From Alphaproteobacteria bacterium (lineage in GTDB: Bacteria; Pseudomonadota; Alphaproteobacteria; ATCC43930; CGMCC-115725), in the NCBI GenBank assembly GCA_028866355.1, contig JAGWIH010000108.1, positions 1 through 7,532 of the forward strand: a stretch of 7,532 nt of DNA, in the 5' to 3' direction. Each line of letters opens with the position of its first letter. Position 1 is the first letter of the stretch. The notes beneath the pieces were generated by a model, which was not told where the DNA came from, ran no database searches, and saw only the letters and a list, made by a program, of their open reading frames with translations. A program made the translations under genes and the position numbers. Shown here one piece after another: positions 1-5,612 of this stretch.

Positions 1-564
1 CAGCAGACCATCATCGACGAATGGGCGACGATCAAGACGCCGCCGGCGCCCGAGCTGAAACAAGTCACGGTCGATCCCAAGACCACCGCGCTGTTGCTGC
101 TGGATTTCGTCAAGCAGAGCTGCAACATGCAGCGCCGGCCGCGTTGCGTCGCGTCGCTGCCGGCGACCAAGACGTTCCTGGCCGAGGCGCGCACCCACCG
201 CATGCTGGTGGTCTATAGCTACGTCAACAGTGGCACGCTTGCCGACACGCTGCCGGAGGTGGCGCCGAAGAGCGGCGAGCCGGCGGTGCAATCCGGCGCG
301 GATAAATTCCTCAACACCGATCTCGAGAAAATCCTCCAGGACCATGGCATCAAGACCGTGATCGTAACCGGCACCGCGGCGCATGGCGCCGTGCTCCATA
401 CCGGCGACGAAGCGGCATTGCGCGGCTTCAACGTGATCGTGCCGGTGGACGGCATGTCGGCGGAGGACGCGTATATCGAACGCTATGTCGCGTACAACTT
501 CGCGCACGCGCCGTTGGTCTCGACCAAGTCGACCCTGACGCGCTACGGCTTGATCAAGTTCTAG
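1..564 (+). CDS. Isochorismatase-fold hydrolase lacking the catalytic Cys (3' part, start outside window)
   Basis: Frame 1 is open from the window edge to the TAG at 562-564, giving 187 visible residues. Counting from the edge, D35 in LLLLDF is the superfamily's conserved Asp, K102 in DKFLNTDL is the expected Lys, and GTAAHGAVLHT (124-134) aligns with the block that in nicotinamidase-type enzymes holds the nucleophilic Cys (GVATDVCVLAT). That position is Ala130 here. The block resembles the AH-containing motif of true isochorismatases such as EntB, which also lack the thiol at this site. An amidase mechanism through Cys is therefore unlikely; isochorismatase-like or other non-thiol chemistry, or a non-catalytic role, remains possible. 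About 30 residues precede the first core strand. The TIIDEW-type start reminds me of exported relatives whose signal peptide would lie left of the window; this is memory, not shown by the sequence. A TTG at 94 would cut into the first strand and is not the start. Confidence 0.85.
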   Translation, partial: QQTIIDEWATIKTPPAPELKQVTVDPKTTALLLLDFVKQSCNMQRRPRCVASLPATKTFLAEARTHRMLVVYSYVNSGTLADTLPEVAPKSGEPAVQSGADKFLNTDLEKILQDHGIKTVIVTGTAAHGAVLHTGDEAALRGFNVIVPVDGMSAEDAYIERYVAYNFAHAPLVSTKSTLTRYGLIKF

Positions 565-653
565 GGAATGGCCACAACTTTGCCCAAGGTTTGACGTGGT
601 TCCGTCATCGGTCCCGGTGCATTGTCGCGCGCAAGGGATGCGTGAGGATGCCC

Positions 654-842
654 ATGCCGAATCGTCTGTTTCATGGTAATATCGAGCCGTCGATCGACGA
701 GTTGCTCAGCGACCCGATCGCGCAACTTTTACGAAACCGCGACCGGATCGAGGTCGATGACGTGCTGGTCACGGTCGAACGGGCGAAAGCCGCGTTGCGG
801 CACCGTTGCCTGACGCGCGGTTGCGCCGAGACTGCGGCCTAG
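654..842 (+). CDS. Small conserved-type hypothetical protein (62 aa)
   Basis: This short frame begins MPNRLFHGNIEPSIDELL and ends CAETAA with a TAG at 840-842. I chose ATG 654 because GAGG at 644-647 lies six bases upstream. ATG 648 is in frame, with AAGGGA at 633-638 nine bases ahead, and adds only two residues; a TTG at 591 would add a basic, poorly protein-like extension. The core SIDELLSDPIAQLLRNRDRI followed by VDDVLVTVERAKAAL looks like two or three amphipathic helices. It matches a type of small alphaproteobacterial protein of unknown function in which an 'IDxLLxDPIxxLL' segment precedes a 'DVxxxVExAxxxL' helix. There is no signal peptide or membrane segment. The Cys- and Arg-rich tail looks less conserved than the core. 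It lies 89 bases after the hydrolase gene and 39 bases before the next small gene, possibly in the same transcript. Function unknown. Confidence 0.6.
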   Translation: MPNRLFHGNIEPSIDELLSDPIAQLLRNRDRIEVDDVLVTVERAKAALRHRCLTRGCAETAA

Positions 843-870
843 AGCCAGAGGGGTTGCCGCTTTCCTCGCG

Positions 871-875
871 GGAGG
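871..875 (+). promoter_or_regulatory. Strong ribosome binding site of the 51-residue small gene
   Basis: GGAGG at 871-875 lies six bases upstream of ATG 882. It is a full match to the anti-Shine-Dalgarno core and one of the best ribosome binding sites in the window. It decides the start of a gene that is otherwise easy to overlook because of its length. Confidence 0.7.
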
Positions 876-881
876 ATCGCG

Positions 882-1037
882 ATGGACGAAGCCAGTTATT
901 GGTGGGAACAGGCGCTCAAATACAAGGAGCGCGCGAAGCAGGCCGCCGACAAGAAAGCGCGCGCCGAGTTCCTGGAGCTGGGCGCGGTGTGCGAGGAAGT
1001 CGCCGAAACCATCGAGTCGCGCGCCGGCGGTGGCTGA
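882..1037 (+). CDS. Very small helical protein (51 aa)
   Basis: ATG 882 to TGA 1035-1037 encodes 51 residues, beginning MDEASYWWEQALKYKERAK and ending ESRAGGG. After the Tyr-Trp-Trp the sequence is almost entirely helix-forming. Two charged amphipathic stretches, residues 6-28 and 28-46, are joined near KKARAEFLEL and resemble a helical hairpin or short coiled coil. Alphaproteobacteria have many small soluble proteins with a 'YRxxAxxxxxxAxxxxDxxxRxxxLxLAxxYexLAe' pattern, and this fits that style, but I cannot name a family. A strong GGAGG supports translation. The stop lies 12 bases from the convergent stop of the acyl-CoA dehydrogenase gene, with no obvious terminator hairpin between them, so the two transcripts probably overlap at their 3' ends. 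Function unknown. Confidence 0.65.
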   Translation: MDEASYWWEQALKYKERAKQAADKKARAEFLELGAVCEEVAETIESRAGGG

Positions 1038-1049
1038 GCTCCGCCTGGA

Positions 1050-2240
1050 TCAATACGACCGCGGCAATCCAAGGACATGCTCGGCCAGATAGGCCAGCAC
1101 CAGGTTGGTCGAGATCGGCGCCACCTGGAAAAGCCGGGTCTCGCGCCATTTGCGCTCGACGTCGTATTCGCGCGCGAAGCCGAAACCGCCGTGGGTCTGC
1201 AGGCAGGCCTCGCCGGCGCGCCATGACGCGTCGGCGGCCAGGAGCTTGGCCATGTTGGCCTCGGGACCGCACGCCTGGCCGGCATCGAACAAGGCCGCCG
1301 CCTTGCGCACCATGAGGTCGGCGGCTTCGGTTTCGGCATAGGCGCGCGCCAGCGGAAACTGCACGCCCTGGTTCTGGCCGATCGGCCGGTCGAAGACGAT
1401 GCGGCCCTTGGCGTATTCGGTCGCGGTGCGCAGGAACCAGCGCGCATCGCCGATCGCCTCGGCGGCGATCAGGATGCGTTCGGCGTTCAGGCCGTCGAGG
1501 ATGTAGCGGAACCCCTTGCCTTCCTCGCCGATCAGGTTCTCGGCCGGCACCGCCAGATCGTCGAAGAATACTTCGGTCGTGTTGTGGTTGATCATCGCCG
1601 GCAGCTTCTTGATCGTGACGCCGTGGCCGCGCGCCGCCTTGAGATCGACCACGAACACCGACAGCCCCTCGCCGCGCTTCTCCACCTTGTCGACCGGCGT
1701 GGTGCGCGCCAGCAGCAGCATCAGATCGGATTGCAGCGCGCGCGACGTCCACACCTTCTGGCCGCGCACCACGTAATGGTCGCCGCGACGCTCGGCGCGG
1801 GTCTTAAGCTTGAGCGTGTCGGTGCCGGTGGTCGGCTCGGTGACGCCGAAGGCCTGAAGCGTCAGGGTGCCGGCGGCGATGCCGGGCAGGTAGCGGCGTT
1901 TTTGTTCGGCGCTGCCGTGCCGCAACAGCGTGCCCATGATGTACATCTGGGCGTGGCAGGCGCCGGCATTGCAGCCGGACGCATGGATCTCCTCGAGGAT
2001 CGCCGCGGCCGCGCGGAGCGGCAGTCCGGCGCCGCCGAATTCTTCGGGCACCAACGCCGCGAGATAGCCCGCCTTGGTCAAGGCGGCGACGAACTCGGCC
2101 GGATATTCCTGTTTTTCGTCGCGCGCGCGCCAGTAATCGCCAGGAAAGCCGGCGCAGACGTGCCGCACGCCGTCGCGGATTTCGGGAAAATCCGCGCCGA
2201 GCGGGATCGCCGGCGGTGCGCCGGCGGCGGCCGCATCCAT
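1050..2240 (-). CDS. Acyl-CoA dehydrogenase family protein
   Basis: A 396-residue flavoprotein of normal family length. It should oxidise an acyl-CoA to the 2,3-enoyl-CoA using FAD, passing electrons to electron transfer flavoprotein in the cytoplasm. The N-terminal helical domain occupies about residues 18-125. The flavin-contacting TEPTTGTD lies at 134-141 and KVWTSRA at 162-168. The C-terminal helical domain runs from about 245 and includes the QTHGGFGFAREYDVER stretch. The usual catalytic Glu of the short/medium-chain enzymes (YEGT motif) is absent: VAPIS occupies 373-377. Instead E254 in LNAERI aligns with the alternative base of isovaleryl- and long-chain-type enzymes. I chose ATG 2240 because it overlaps the TGA of the upstream hydratase gene by one base; an upstream frame to 2330 only shadows that gene. 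The substrate cannot be read; short branched or aromatic acyl groups are possible. Confidence 0.9.
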   Translation of the reverse strand: MDAAAAGAPPAIPLGADFPEIRDGVRHVCAGFPGDYWRARDEKQEYPAEFVAALTKAGYLAALVPEEFGGAGLPLRAAAAILEEIHASGCNAGACHAQMYIMGTLLRHGSAEQKRRYLPGIAAGTLTLQAFGVTEPTTGTDTLKLKTRAERRGDHYVVRGQKVWTSRALQSDLMLLLARTTPVDKVEKRGEGLSVFVVDLKAARGHGVTIKKLPAMINHNTTEVFFDDLAVPAENLIGEEGKGFRYILDGLNAERILIAAEAIGDARWFLRTATEYAKGRIVFDRPIGQNQGVQFPLARAYAETEAADLMVRKAAALFDAGQACGPEANMAKLLAADASWRAGEACLQTHGGFGFAREYDVERKWRETRLFQVAPISTNLVLAYLAEHVLGLPRSY

Positions 2241-3034
2241 CAGCGCCCGGCGAAGCGGGGCTTCCGCTTCGCGTTGAAGGCGGCGATGCCTTCGCGCCGG
2301 TCGGCTGTGGCGATCAGCGGTTCGTAGCATTCGATTTCAAAACGCATCGCCTGGTCGAGCGGCCGCTGCAAGCCGCCATGGATCGATTTCTTGGCCTGGC
2401 GCACGGCGAGCGGCGCATTGGCGGCGATCGCGCGCGCGGTTTCGAGGGTCTCGGCCATCAATCGGTCGGGCGCGCACAGCCGGTTGACCACGCCCCAGGC
2501 GAGCGCCTGTTCGGCATCGAACGGCCGGCCCGTCAGCACGATCTCCTTGGCGCGGCGTTCGCCGACGGCCCGCGGCAAGGTCTGCGTGCCGCCGGCGCCG
2601 GGGATCAGACCCAGCGTGGTTTCGGTCAACGCGAAGCGCACGCCGGTCGCGGCATAAGCGAAGTCGCAGGCCAGCACCAATTCGAGGCCTCCCGCATAGG
2701 CATGCCCATTCACGGCGGCGATCACCGGTACCGGCACGTGCAGCAGCATCTCCTGTTCGCGTTCGATGACGGCGTGTTGTTCGAACCACGCCGCCTCGTC
2801 CATGCCATTGCGTTCCTTGAGATCGGCGCCGGCACAAAAGGCGCGGCTGCCGGCCCCGGTCACGACGACGCATCGGACATCGCCCGGCGCCGCAACGAGC
2901 CCGGTCCACAGATCGAGCAGCTCCTGCATCATGCGGGTGTTGAAGGCGTTCGCGACCGACGGCCGGTTGAGCGTCGCCACCAGCAAATGCGGCTCGGGCG
3001 TCTCGATCAGCAGGGTTTCGTAGCGCGGCGCCAT
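2240..3034 (-). CDS. Enoyl-CoA hydratase/isomerase (crotonase) family protein
   Basis: A 264-residue crotonase-fold protein of full length, expected to add water across an enoyl-CoA double bond in the cytoplasm. The oxyanion-hole segments are visible as FCAGADLKE (66-74) and NGHAYAGGLE (109-118). Both glutamates of the classical hydratase pair are present: E118 in GGLELVLACD and E138 in LTETTLGLIPGAGGTQ. This favours true hydratase activity over the isomerase or thioesterase branches that lose one of them. Hydratases of the AUH (methylglutaconyl-CoA) type look similar, so a more exact assignment is not safe. ATG 3034 gives a normal N-terminus, but I see no good ribosome binding site before it. 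The stop overlaps the acyl-CoA dehydrogenase start as TGATG, so the pair is almost certainly one translational unit covering two successive steps of beta-oxidation-like degradation. Confidence 0.9.
   Translation of the reverse strand: MAPRYETLLIETPEPHLLVATLNRPSVANAFNTRMMQELLDLWTGLVAAPGDVRCVVVTGAGSRAFCAGADLKERNGMDEAAWFEQHAVIEREQEMLLHVPVPVIAAVNGHAYAGGLELVLACDFAYAATGVRFALTETTLGLIPGAGGTQTLPRAVGERRAKEIVLTGRPFDAEQALAWGVVNRLCAPDRLMAETLETARAIAANAPLAVRQAKKSIHGGLQRPLDQAMRFEIECYEPLIATADRREGIAAFNAKRKPRFAGR
2250..2272 (-). repeat. Perfect 9-bp inverted repeat at the hydratase/dehydrogenase junction
   Basis: On the - strand mRNA, GCGAAGCGG, a five-base loop AAGCC, and CCGCTTCGC form a perfect hairpin inside the last codons of the crotonase gene. 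It ends nine bases before the ATG of the acyl-CoA dehydrogenase, which is where a Shine-Dalgarno sequence would sit. The base pairing is seen directly; a role in forcing translational coupling is inferred. It could also arise by chance from the Lys-Arg-Lys-Pro-Arg-Phe codons. Confidence 0.5.
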
Positions 3035-3098
3035 CGCGCGAGGGTGGCGGCCGCGTTGCGGGCCGTCAACCGACTTGGCGGATCAGATCAGGCGTGGG

Positions 3099-3320
3099 TT
3101 AGAGATAGCACCAGGGCGAACGTTCGAGCAGGTCGCTCGCGGCTTCCAGCACCGCCGCCCAGGCGGCATAAGCGAGCTGGTCGCCGACTTCGCTGGCGCG
3201 CCGCGCGCGGGTCGCCGCCAAGGTCAGGGCACCGCGCCCGTGTTTGGCCGCCAAGTCTTCGGCGATGCGCGCGGTCTCTTCGGCGCCGAGGAAGTTGGTT
3301 GGATTGAAATGCGGCGTCAT
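3099..3320 (-). CDS. Small alpha-helical hypothetical protein (73 aa)
   Basis: ATG 3320 to TAA 3099-3101 encodes 73 residues beginning MTPHFNPTNFLGAEETA. The body, IAEDLAAKHGRGALTLA followed by a TRARRASEVGDQLAYAAW helix and VLEAASDLL, follows a pattern I associate with small alphaproteobacterial proteins of unknown function. In that pattern 'A..Li..HG..A...A..RA......GD..g...W..il.Ai..L' forms three helices. A TTG start at 3371 would add 17 residues, but those codons run through the AT-rich promoter region and the palindrome at 3326-3348, so I prefer the ATG. No strong ribosome binding site is visible, and the palindrome sits where it should be. The gene is 64 bases upstream of the crotonase gene on the same strand and could be the first gene of that transcript. 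No metabolic function is evident. Confidence 0.6.
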   Translation of the reverse strand: MTPHFNPTNFLGAEETARIAEDLAAKHGRGALTLAATRARRASEVGDQLAYAAWAAVLEAASDLLERSPWCYL

Positions 3321-3325
3321 TGGGT

Positions 3326-3348
3326 TGGCGACAATTCCGATGTCGCCA
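3326..3348. promoter_or_regulatory. 8-bp perfect palindrome, possible operator or leader hairpin
   Basis: TGGCGACA, a seven-base spacer ATTCCGA, and TGTCGCCA form a perfect inverted repeat whose edge is five bases from the ATG of the leftward small gene. Read on the - strand it covers the ribosome-binding position of that gene. It could be a dimeric repressor's operator or an mRNA hairpin that hides the start. It is unlikely to be a terminator, because neither strand has a T-run directly after the stem. Confidence 0.5.
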
Positions 3349-3480
3349 GCTTTCAAAAAATTCAAATACAAGTCAAGATAAATACTATAATTAACCAGAT
3401 AAATCCAAGTCTAGTTGGACTTTTATGTTTAATTTTCACATCCCGTTAAGTAAACGAAGTCCTTCACAGTTAATACCGCC
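3349..3480. promoter_or_regulatory. AT-rich divergent promoter region
   Basis: This stretch is strongly AT-rich against GC-rich surroundings and lies between divergently oriented genes. On the + strand TATAAT at 3386-3391 is a perfect -10 box. The best -35 is TTCAAA at 3361-3366, four of six matches with a long 19-base spacer, so an activator may be needed. On the - strand TATAGT (plus-strand 3384-3389) with TAGACT (3408-3413) at an 18-base spacing gives a candidate promoter overlapping the first. Expression of the two directions could then be mutually exclusive. No protein-coding gene is supported here. Confidence 0.45.
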
Positions 3481-3528
3481 CCGTGCCGATTCCGGTTTGC
3501 GGACGCCAAATCGGCAAGCCAGATCAAA

Positions 3529-3638
3529 GGCCTTGTCGGGCCGGTGGGGGCGCTCGGGACTGGTAAAGGCTGATTGCTTCGGACATTCTAGGCGCCGCCA
3601 TCAAGCGGCCGCCGGCCGCACCCCGGGCCGACAAGGCC
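3529..3638 (+). repeat. Long-range 16-bp inverted repeat in the livH leader
   Basis: GGCCTTGTCGGGCCGG at 3529-3544 pairs with CCGGGCCGACAAGGCC at 3623-3638 with a single G-G mismatch in 16 positions, across a 78-base interval. Inside the interval GCGGCC (3605-3610) and GGCCGC (3614-3619) form a second perfect stem with a three-base loop. If transcription begins near 3398 this is a folded RNA leader of roughly 260 bases ahead of the first translated frame. The distal arm ends 12 bases before the purine-rich AAGGGGGGAG at 3651-3660. I recognise no known riboswitch family. Confidence 0.45.
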
Positions 3639-3661
3639 GGGACGTCCAACAAGGGGGGAGC

Positions 3662-3769
3662 ATGGTCACGGGTTTCTGTGCCGCCGCGTCTGGCCATCGC
3701 CGCGCGCGCTTGTGCCGATTGCGACCCGGCCGCCGGCCCGTCCCCCGCCCCCATCTGGGCGCCGGCTGA
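3662..3769 (+). CDS. Candidate 35-residue leader peptide coupled to livH
   Basis: ATG 3662 follows AAGGGGGGAG (3651-3660), one of the most purine-rich stretches in the window. The frame of 35 codons starts MVTGFCAAASGHRRARL and ends in TGA 3767-3769. That TGA shares its A with ATG 3769 of the livH-like gene, a TGATG coupling arrangement identical to the one between the two CoA enzyme genes. The product is rich in Arg, Pro and Ala with no domain, so translation itself rather than the peptide may be what matters. No run of branched-chain codons typical of an attenuator peptide is present. The livH start has no good ribosome binding site of its own, which fits coupling. Alternatively this is leader RNA, and an earlier GTG at 3712 starts livH. 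Confidence 0.35.
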   Translation: MVTGFCAAASGHRRARLCRLRPGRRPVPRPHLGAG

Positions 3770-4635
3770 TGGTCAGCCTCCTGGTCAACGCCATCGTCGC
3801 GGGCTTGCTGCTGGGGGGCTTCTATGCCGCGGTCAGCGTCGGGCTGGCGTTGTCGTTCGGCATGCTGGATATCGCCAACCTGGCGCACCCGGCCTTCATC
3901 ATCCTCGGCTCGTTCATCGTCTACATCCTCAACAGCACATTCGGCATCGATCCGGTGCTGGCGGGCGTGCTGGCGCTGCCGTTCTTCTACGTGCTCGGCT
4001 CGGCGATCTATCAGATCTACTACTACGCGTTCGAGCGCCGCGGCGAAGAGGCGCTGCGCGGCCTCGCCTTCTTTTTCGGCATCCTGTTCATCACCGAAGT
4101 CGCGCTGATCCTGATCTTCGGCGTCGACTATCGCTTCGTCACCGCGCCCTATATCGGCCCGAGCGTCTATATCGGCGATGCCGAGCTGCCGTTGCGCATG
4201 CTGGTTCCATGCATCGTATCGATCGTCATGGTGGTCGTGCTTCAGCTCTTCCTGTCGAAGACGTTCATCGGCCGCGCGATCCTGGCCGTGTCGCAGGACG
4301 ACCTGGCGCTCAAGCTGATGTCGATCCGGCCGCAGCGCATCAAGAACATCGCCTTTGCGATCTCGATCGCCACCGCCTCGCTTGCCGGCGCGTGTCTCAT
4401 CATCATTCAGCCGGTCGAGCCGTCGGTCGGCCGCGACTATATCGGCCGCGTCTTTGCCATCGTCGTGCTCGGCGGCATGGGCAGCTTTCCCGGCATGCTG
4501 ACGGCGGCGATGCTGATCGGCGTGATGGAGAGCCTGACGGCGACGTTCTACGGCCCGTCGTGGTCGCCGGCGGTCGCCTTCGGCTTCCTGCTGCTGACGC
4601 TGGCCGTTCGCCCCGCCGGCCTGATGGGGCGCTAG
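3769..4635 (+). CDS. livH: Branched-chain amino acid type ABC transporter permease (LivH-like)
   Basis: The 288-residue product, starting MVSLLVNAIVAGLLLGG, is a membrane subunit of a HAAT-family importer and has the usual LivH length. About eight hydrophobic segments can be seen, roughly at residues 4-30, 37-57, 61-82, 98-118, 142-163, 190-213, 226-252 and 265-282. Family hallmarks are GLALSFGMLDIANLAHPAF (25-43), the cytoplasmic coupling-loop region GRAILAVSQDDLALKLMSI (168-186), VVLGGMGSFPG (232-242) and a terminal RPAGLMG. ATG 3769 puts the first membrane helix at the N-terminus as expected. A GTG at 3712 would add a Pro/Arg-rich 19-residue extension unlike the family. It is the first gene of a five-gene cluster in which every junction is at most two bases apart or overlapping. 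The gene symbol denotes family; the transported compound is not known to be a branched-chain amino acid. Confidence 0.88.
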   Translation: MVSLLVNAIVAGLLLGGFYAAVSVGLALSFGMLDIANLAHPAFIILGSFIVYILNSTFGIDPVLAGVLALPFFYVLGSAIYQIYYYAFERRGEEALRGLAFFFGILFITEVALILIFGVDYRFVTAPYIGPSVYIGDAELPLRMLVPCIVSIVMVVVLQLFLSKTFIGRAILAVSQDDLALKLMSIRPQRIKNIAFAISIATASLAGACLIIIQPVEPSVGRDYIGRVFAIVVLGGMGSFPGMLTAAMLIGVMESLTATFYGPSWSPAVAFGFLLLTLAVRPAGLMGR

Positions 4636-4637
4636 CT

Positions 4638-5612
4638 GTGCCGTATGTACCGACGCGCTATTTTTGCCTGATTGCGGCGGCCGTGATGGTGGCGATCGCC
4701 TTGGCGTCGCGGCTTGTGACCAACGATTACTTCTTCTTCGCCGGCTACGTCGTGCTGCAATACGTCGTGATGGCGACGGCGTGGAACATCCTCGGCGGCT
4801 ATACCGGCTACGTCAATTTCGGCACGGCCGGCTTCTTCGCCATCGGCGCCTATAGCGCCGTTGTGCTGCACAAACTATTCGCACCGCCGCTCGCGGTCGA
4901 TATTGCCGTCGGCGGGGTCATGGCCGGCCTGGTCGGCCTCGGTATGGGTTATCTGACGTTGCGGCTCAGGGGCGTGTTTTTCGCCATCGCCACGCTGGCG
5001 CTCGCCATCGTGTTGCAGACGCTGATCACCAACTGGGATTTCGTCGGCGGCTCGCGCGGCGTTTATATCATACGGCCGGACACCGGCCCCTTCGGCCATC
5101 CTTATATCCAGTTTCTGTTCCTGACCATGCTGGCGCTATCGACGCTCGCCATCTGCATTGCGCGCGCGATCGAGCATTCGAAGCTTGGTTACGGCCTCGC
5201 CACCATCCGCGACGACGAGCTGGCCGCCGAGTCCGCCGGCGTGCCGACGCTGAAGCTCAAGTTGATCGCGACGGTGCTGTCGGGCGCGCTCATGGGCATG
5301 GCCGGTGCGCCGCTGCCGTATTACGTGACCTATCTCGATCCGACGTCGGGCTTCAATCTCGCGTTTGCCGTCAACAGCATCGCCATGCCCCTGATCGGCG
5401 GCACCTCGAGCTGGCTCGGGCCGTTGATCGGCGCGTTGCTGCTGGCGACAATTCAGCAGATCGCGACGGTCACCATCTCGTCGGCACTCAACCTGTTGAT
5501 CGTCGGCGTGATTCTTGTGGCGTTCGTCGTCGTCGCGCCCAACGGCATCATCGGCCTGTTCGAGCGCGGCGTGCGCGCCCGCCGGCGGCCGGCCGAAAAG
5601 GAGGCGGCGTGA
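4638..5612 (+). CDS. livM: Branched-chain amino acid type ABC transporter permease (LivM-like)
   Basis: A 324-residue second permease, partner of the LivH-like subunit in the membrane. The GTG start lies two bases after the livH stop, with GGGG at 4626-4629 eight bases upstream; no earlier start in this frame makes sense, because that frame is an antisense-free shadow of livH. Family marks are AWNILGGYTGYVNFGTAGFF (48-67), the coupling-loop region KLGYGLATIRDDELAAESAG (182-201) followed by LKLKLIATVLSG, and PNGIIGLFERG near the C-terminus. About eight or nine hydrophobic segments are visible. The first 30 residues contain one helix, shorter than the N-terminal region of enteric LivM but normal for the many short LivM homologues. 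The C-terminus is a basic tail rich in Arg and Lys. It overlaps the next gene by four bases (GTGA), indicating translational coupling. Confidence 0.9.
   Translation: MPYVPTRYFCLIAAAVMVAIALASRLVTNDYFFFAGYVVLQYVVMATAWNILGGYTGYVNFGTAGFFAIGAYSAVVLHKLFAPPLAVDIAVGGVMAGLVGLGMGYLTLRLRGVFFAIATLALAIVLQTLITNWDFVGGSRGVYIIRPDTGPFGHPYIQFLFLTMLALSTLAICIARAIEHSKLGYGLATIRDDELAAESAGVPTLKLKLIATVLSGALMGMAGAPLPYYVTYLDPTSGFNLAFAVNSIAMPLIGGTSSWLGPLIGALLLATIQQIATVTISSALNLLIVGVILVAFVVVAPNGIIGLFERGVRARRRPAEKEAA

Noticed and set aside
591..619. TTGACG at 591-596 as a -35 box for the small genes
   Set aside because: No acceptable -10 box is found 16-18 bases downstream.
1026..1050. GGCGG/CCGCC pairing between the convergent stops as a bidirectional terminator
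   Set aside because: Only a five-base stem with a ten-base loop and no T-run on either strand; common by chance at this GC content.
916..1752. Long alternative frame on the - strand inside the acyl-CoA dehydrogenase region
   Set aside because: It overlaps the clearly homologous dehydrogenase frame, and its translation is the Arg/Gly/Pro-rich type expected from out-of-frame GC-rich DNA.
3041..3069. TTGACG on the - strand (plus-strand 3064-3069) as a promoter for the hydratase gene
   Set aside because: The hexamer 17 bases downstream reads CACCCT, which is not a -10 box; read-through from the small gene is simpler.
3407..3428. AAGTC-TAGTTG-GACTT followed by T-rich DNA as a rho-independent terminator
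   Set aside because: The stem has only five weak base pairs and the T-run is interrupted; it is more likely incidental in AT-rich promoter DNA.
3425..3661. Upstream part of the frame ending at 3769 as a 114-residue protein
   Set aside because: It begins in the AT-rich promoter region, is basic and low in complexity without recognisable domains, and has no good ribosome binding site; only the part from ATG 3662 is worth considering.
3678..4637. Apparent N-terminal extension of the LivM-like protein by 320 residues in an unbroken frame
   Set aside because: This stretch lies over the real LivH-like gene in another frame and reads as Arg/Ala-rich nonsense; LivM homology begins only after GTG 4638.
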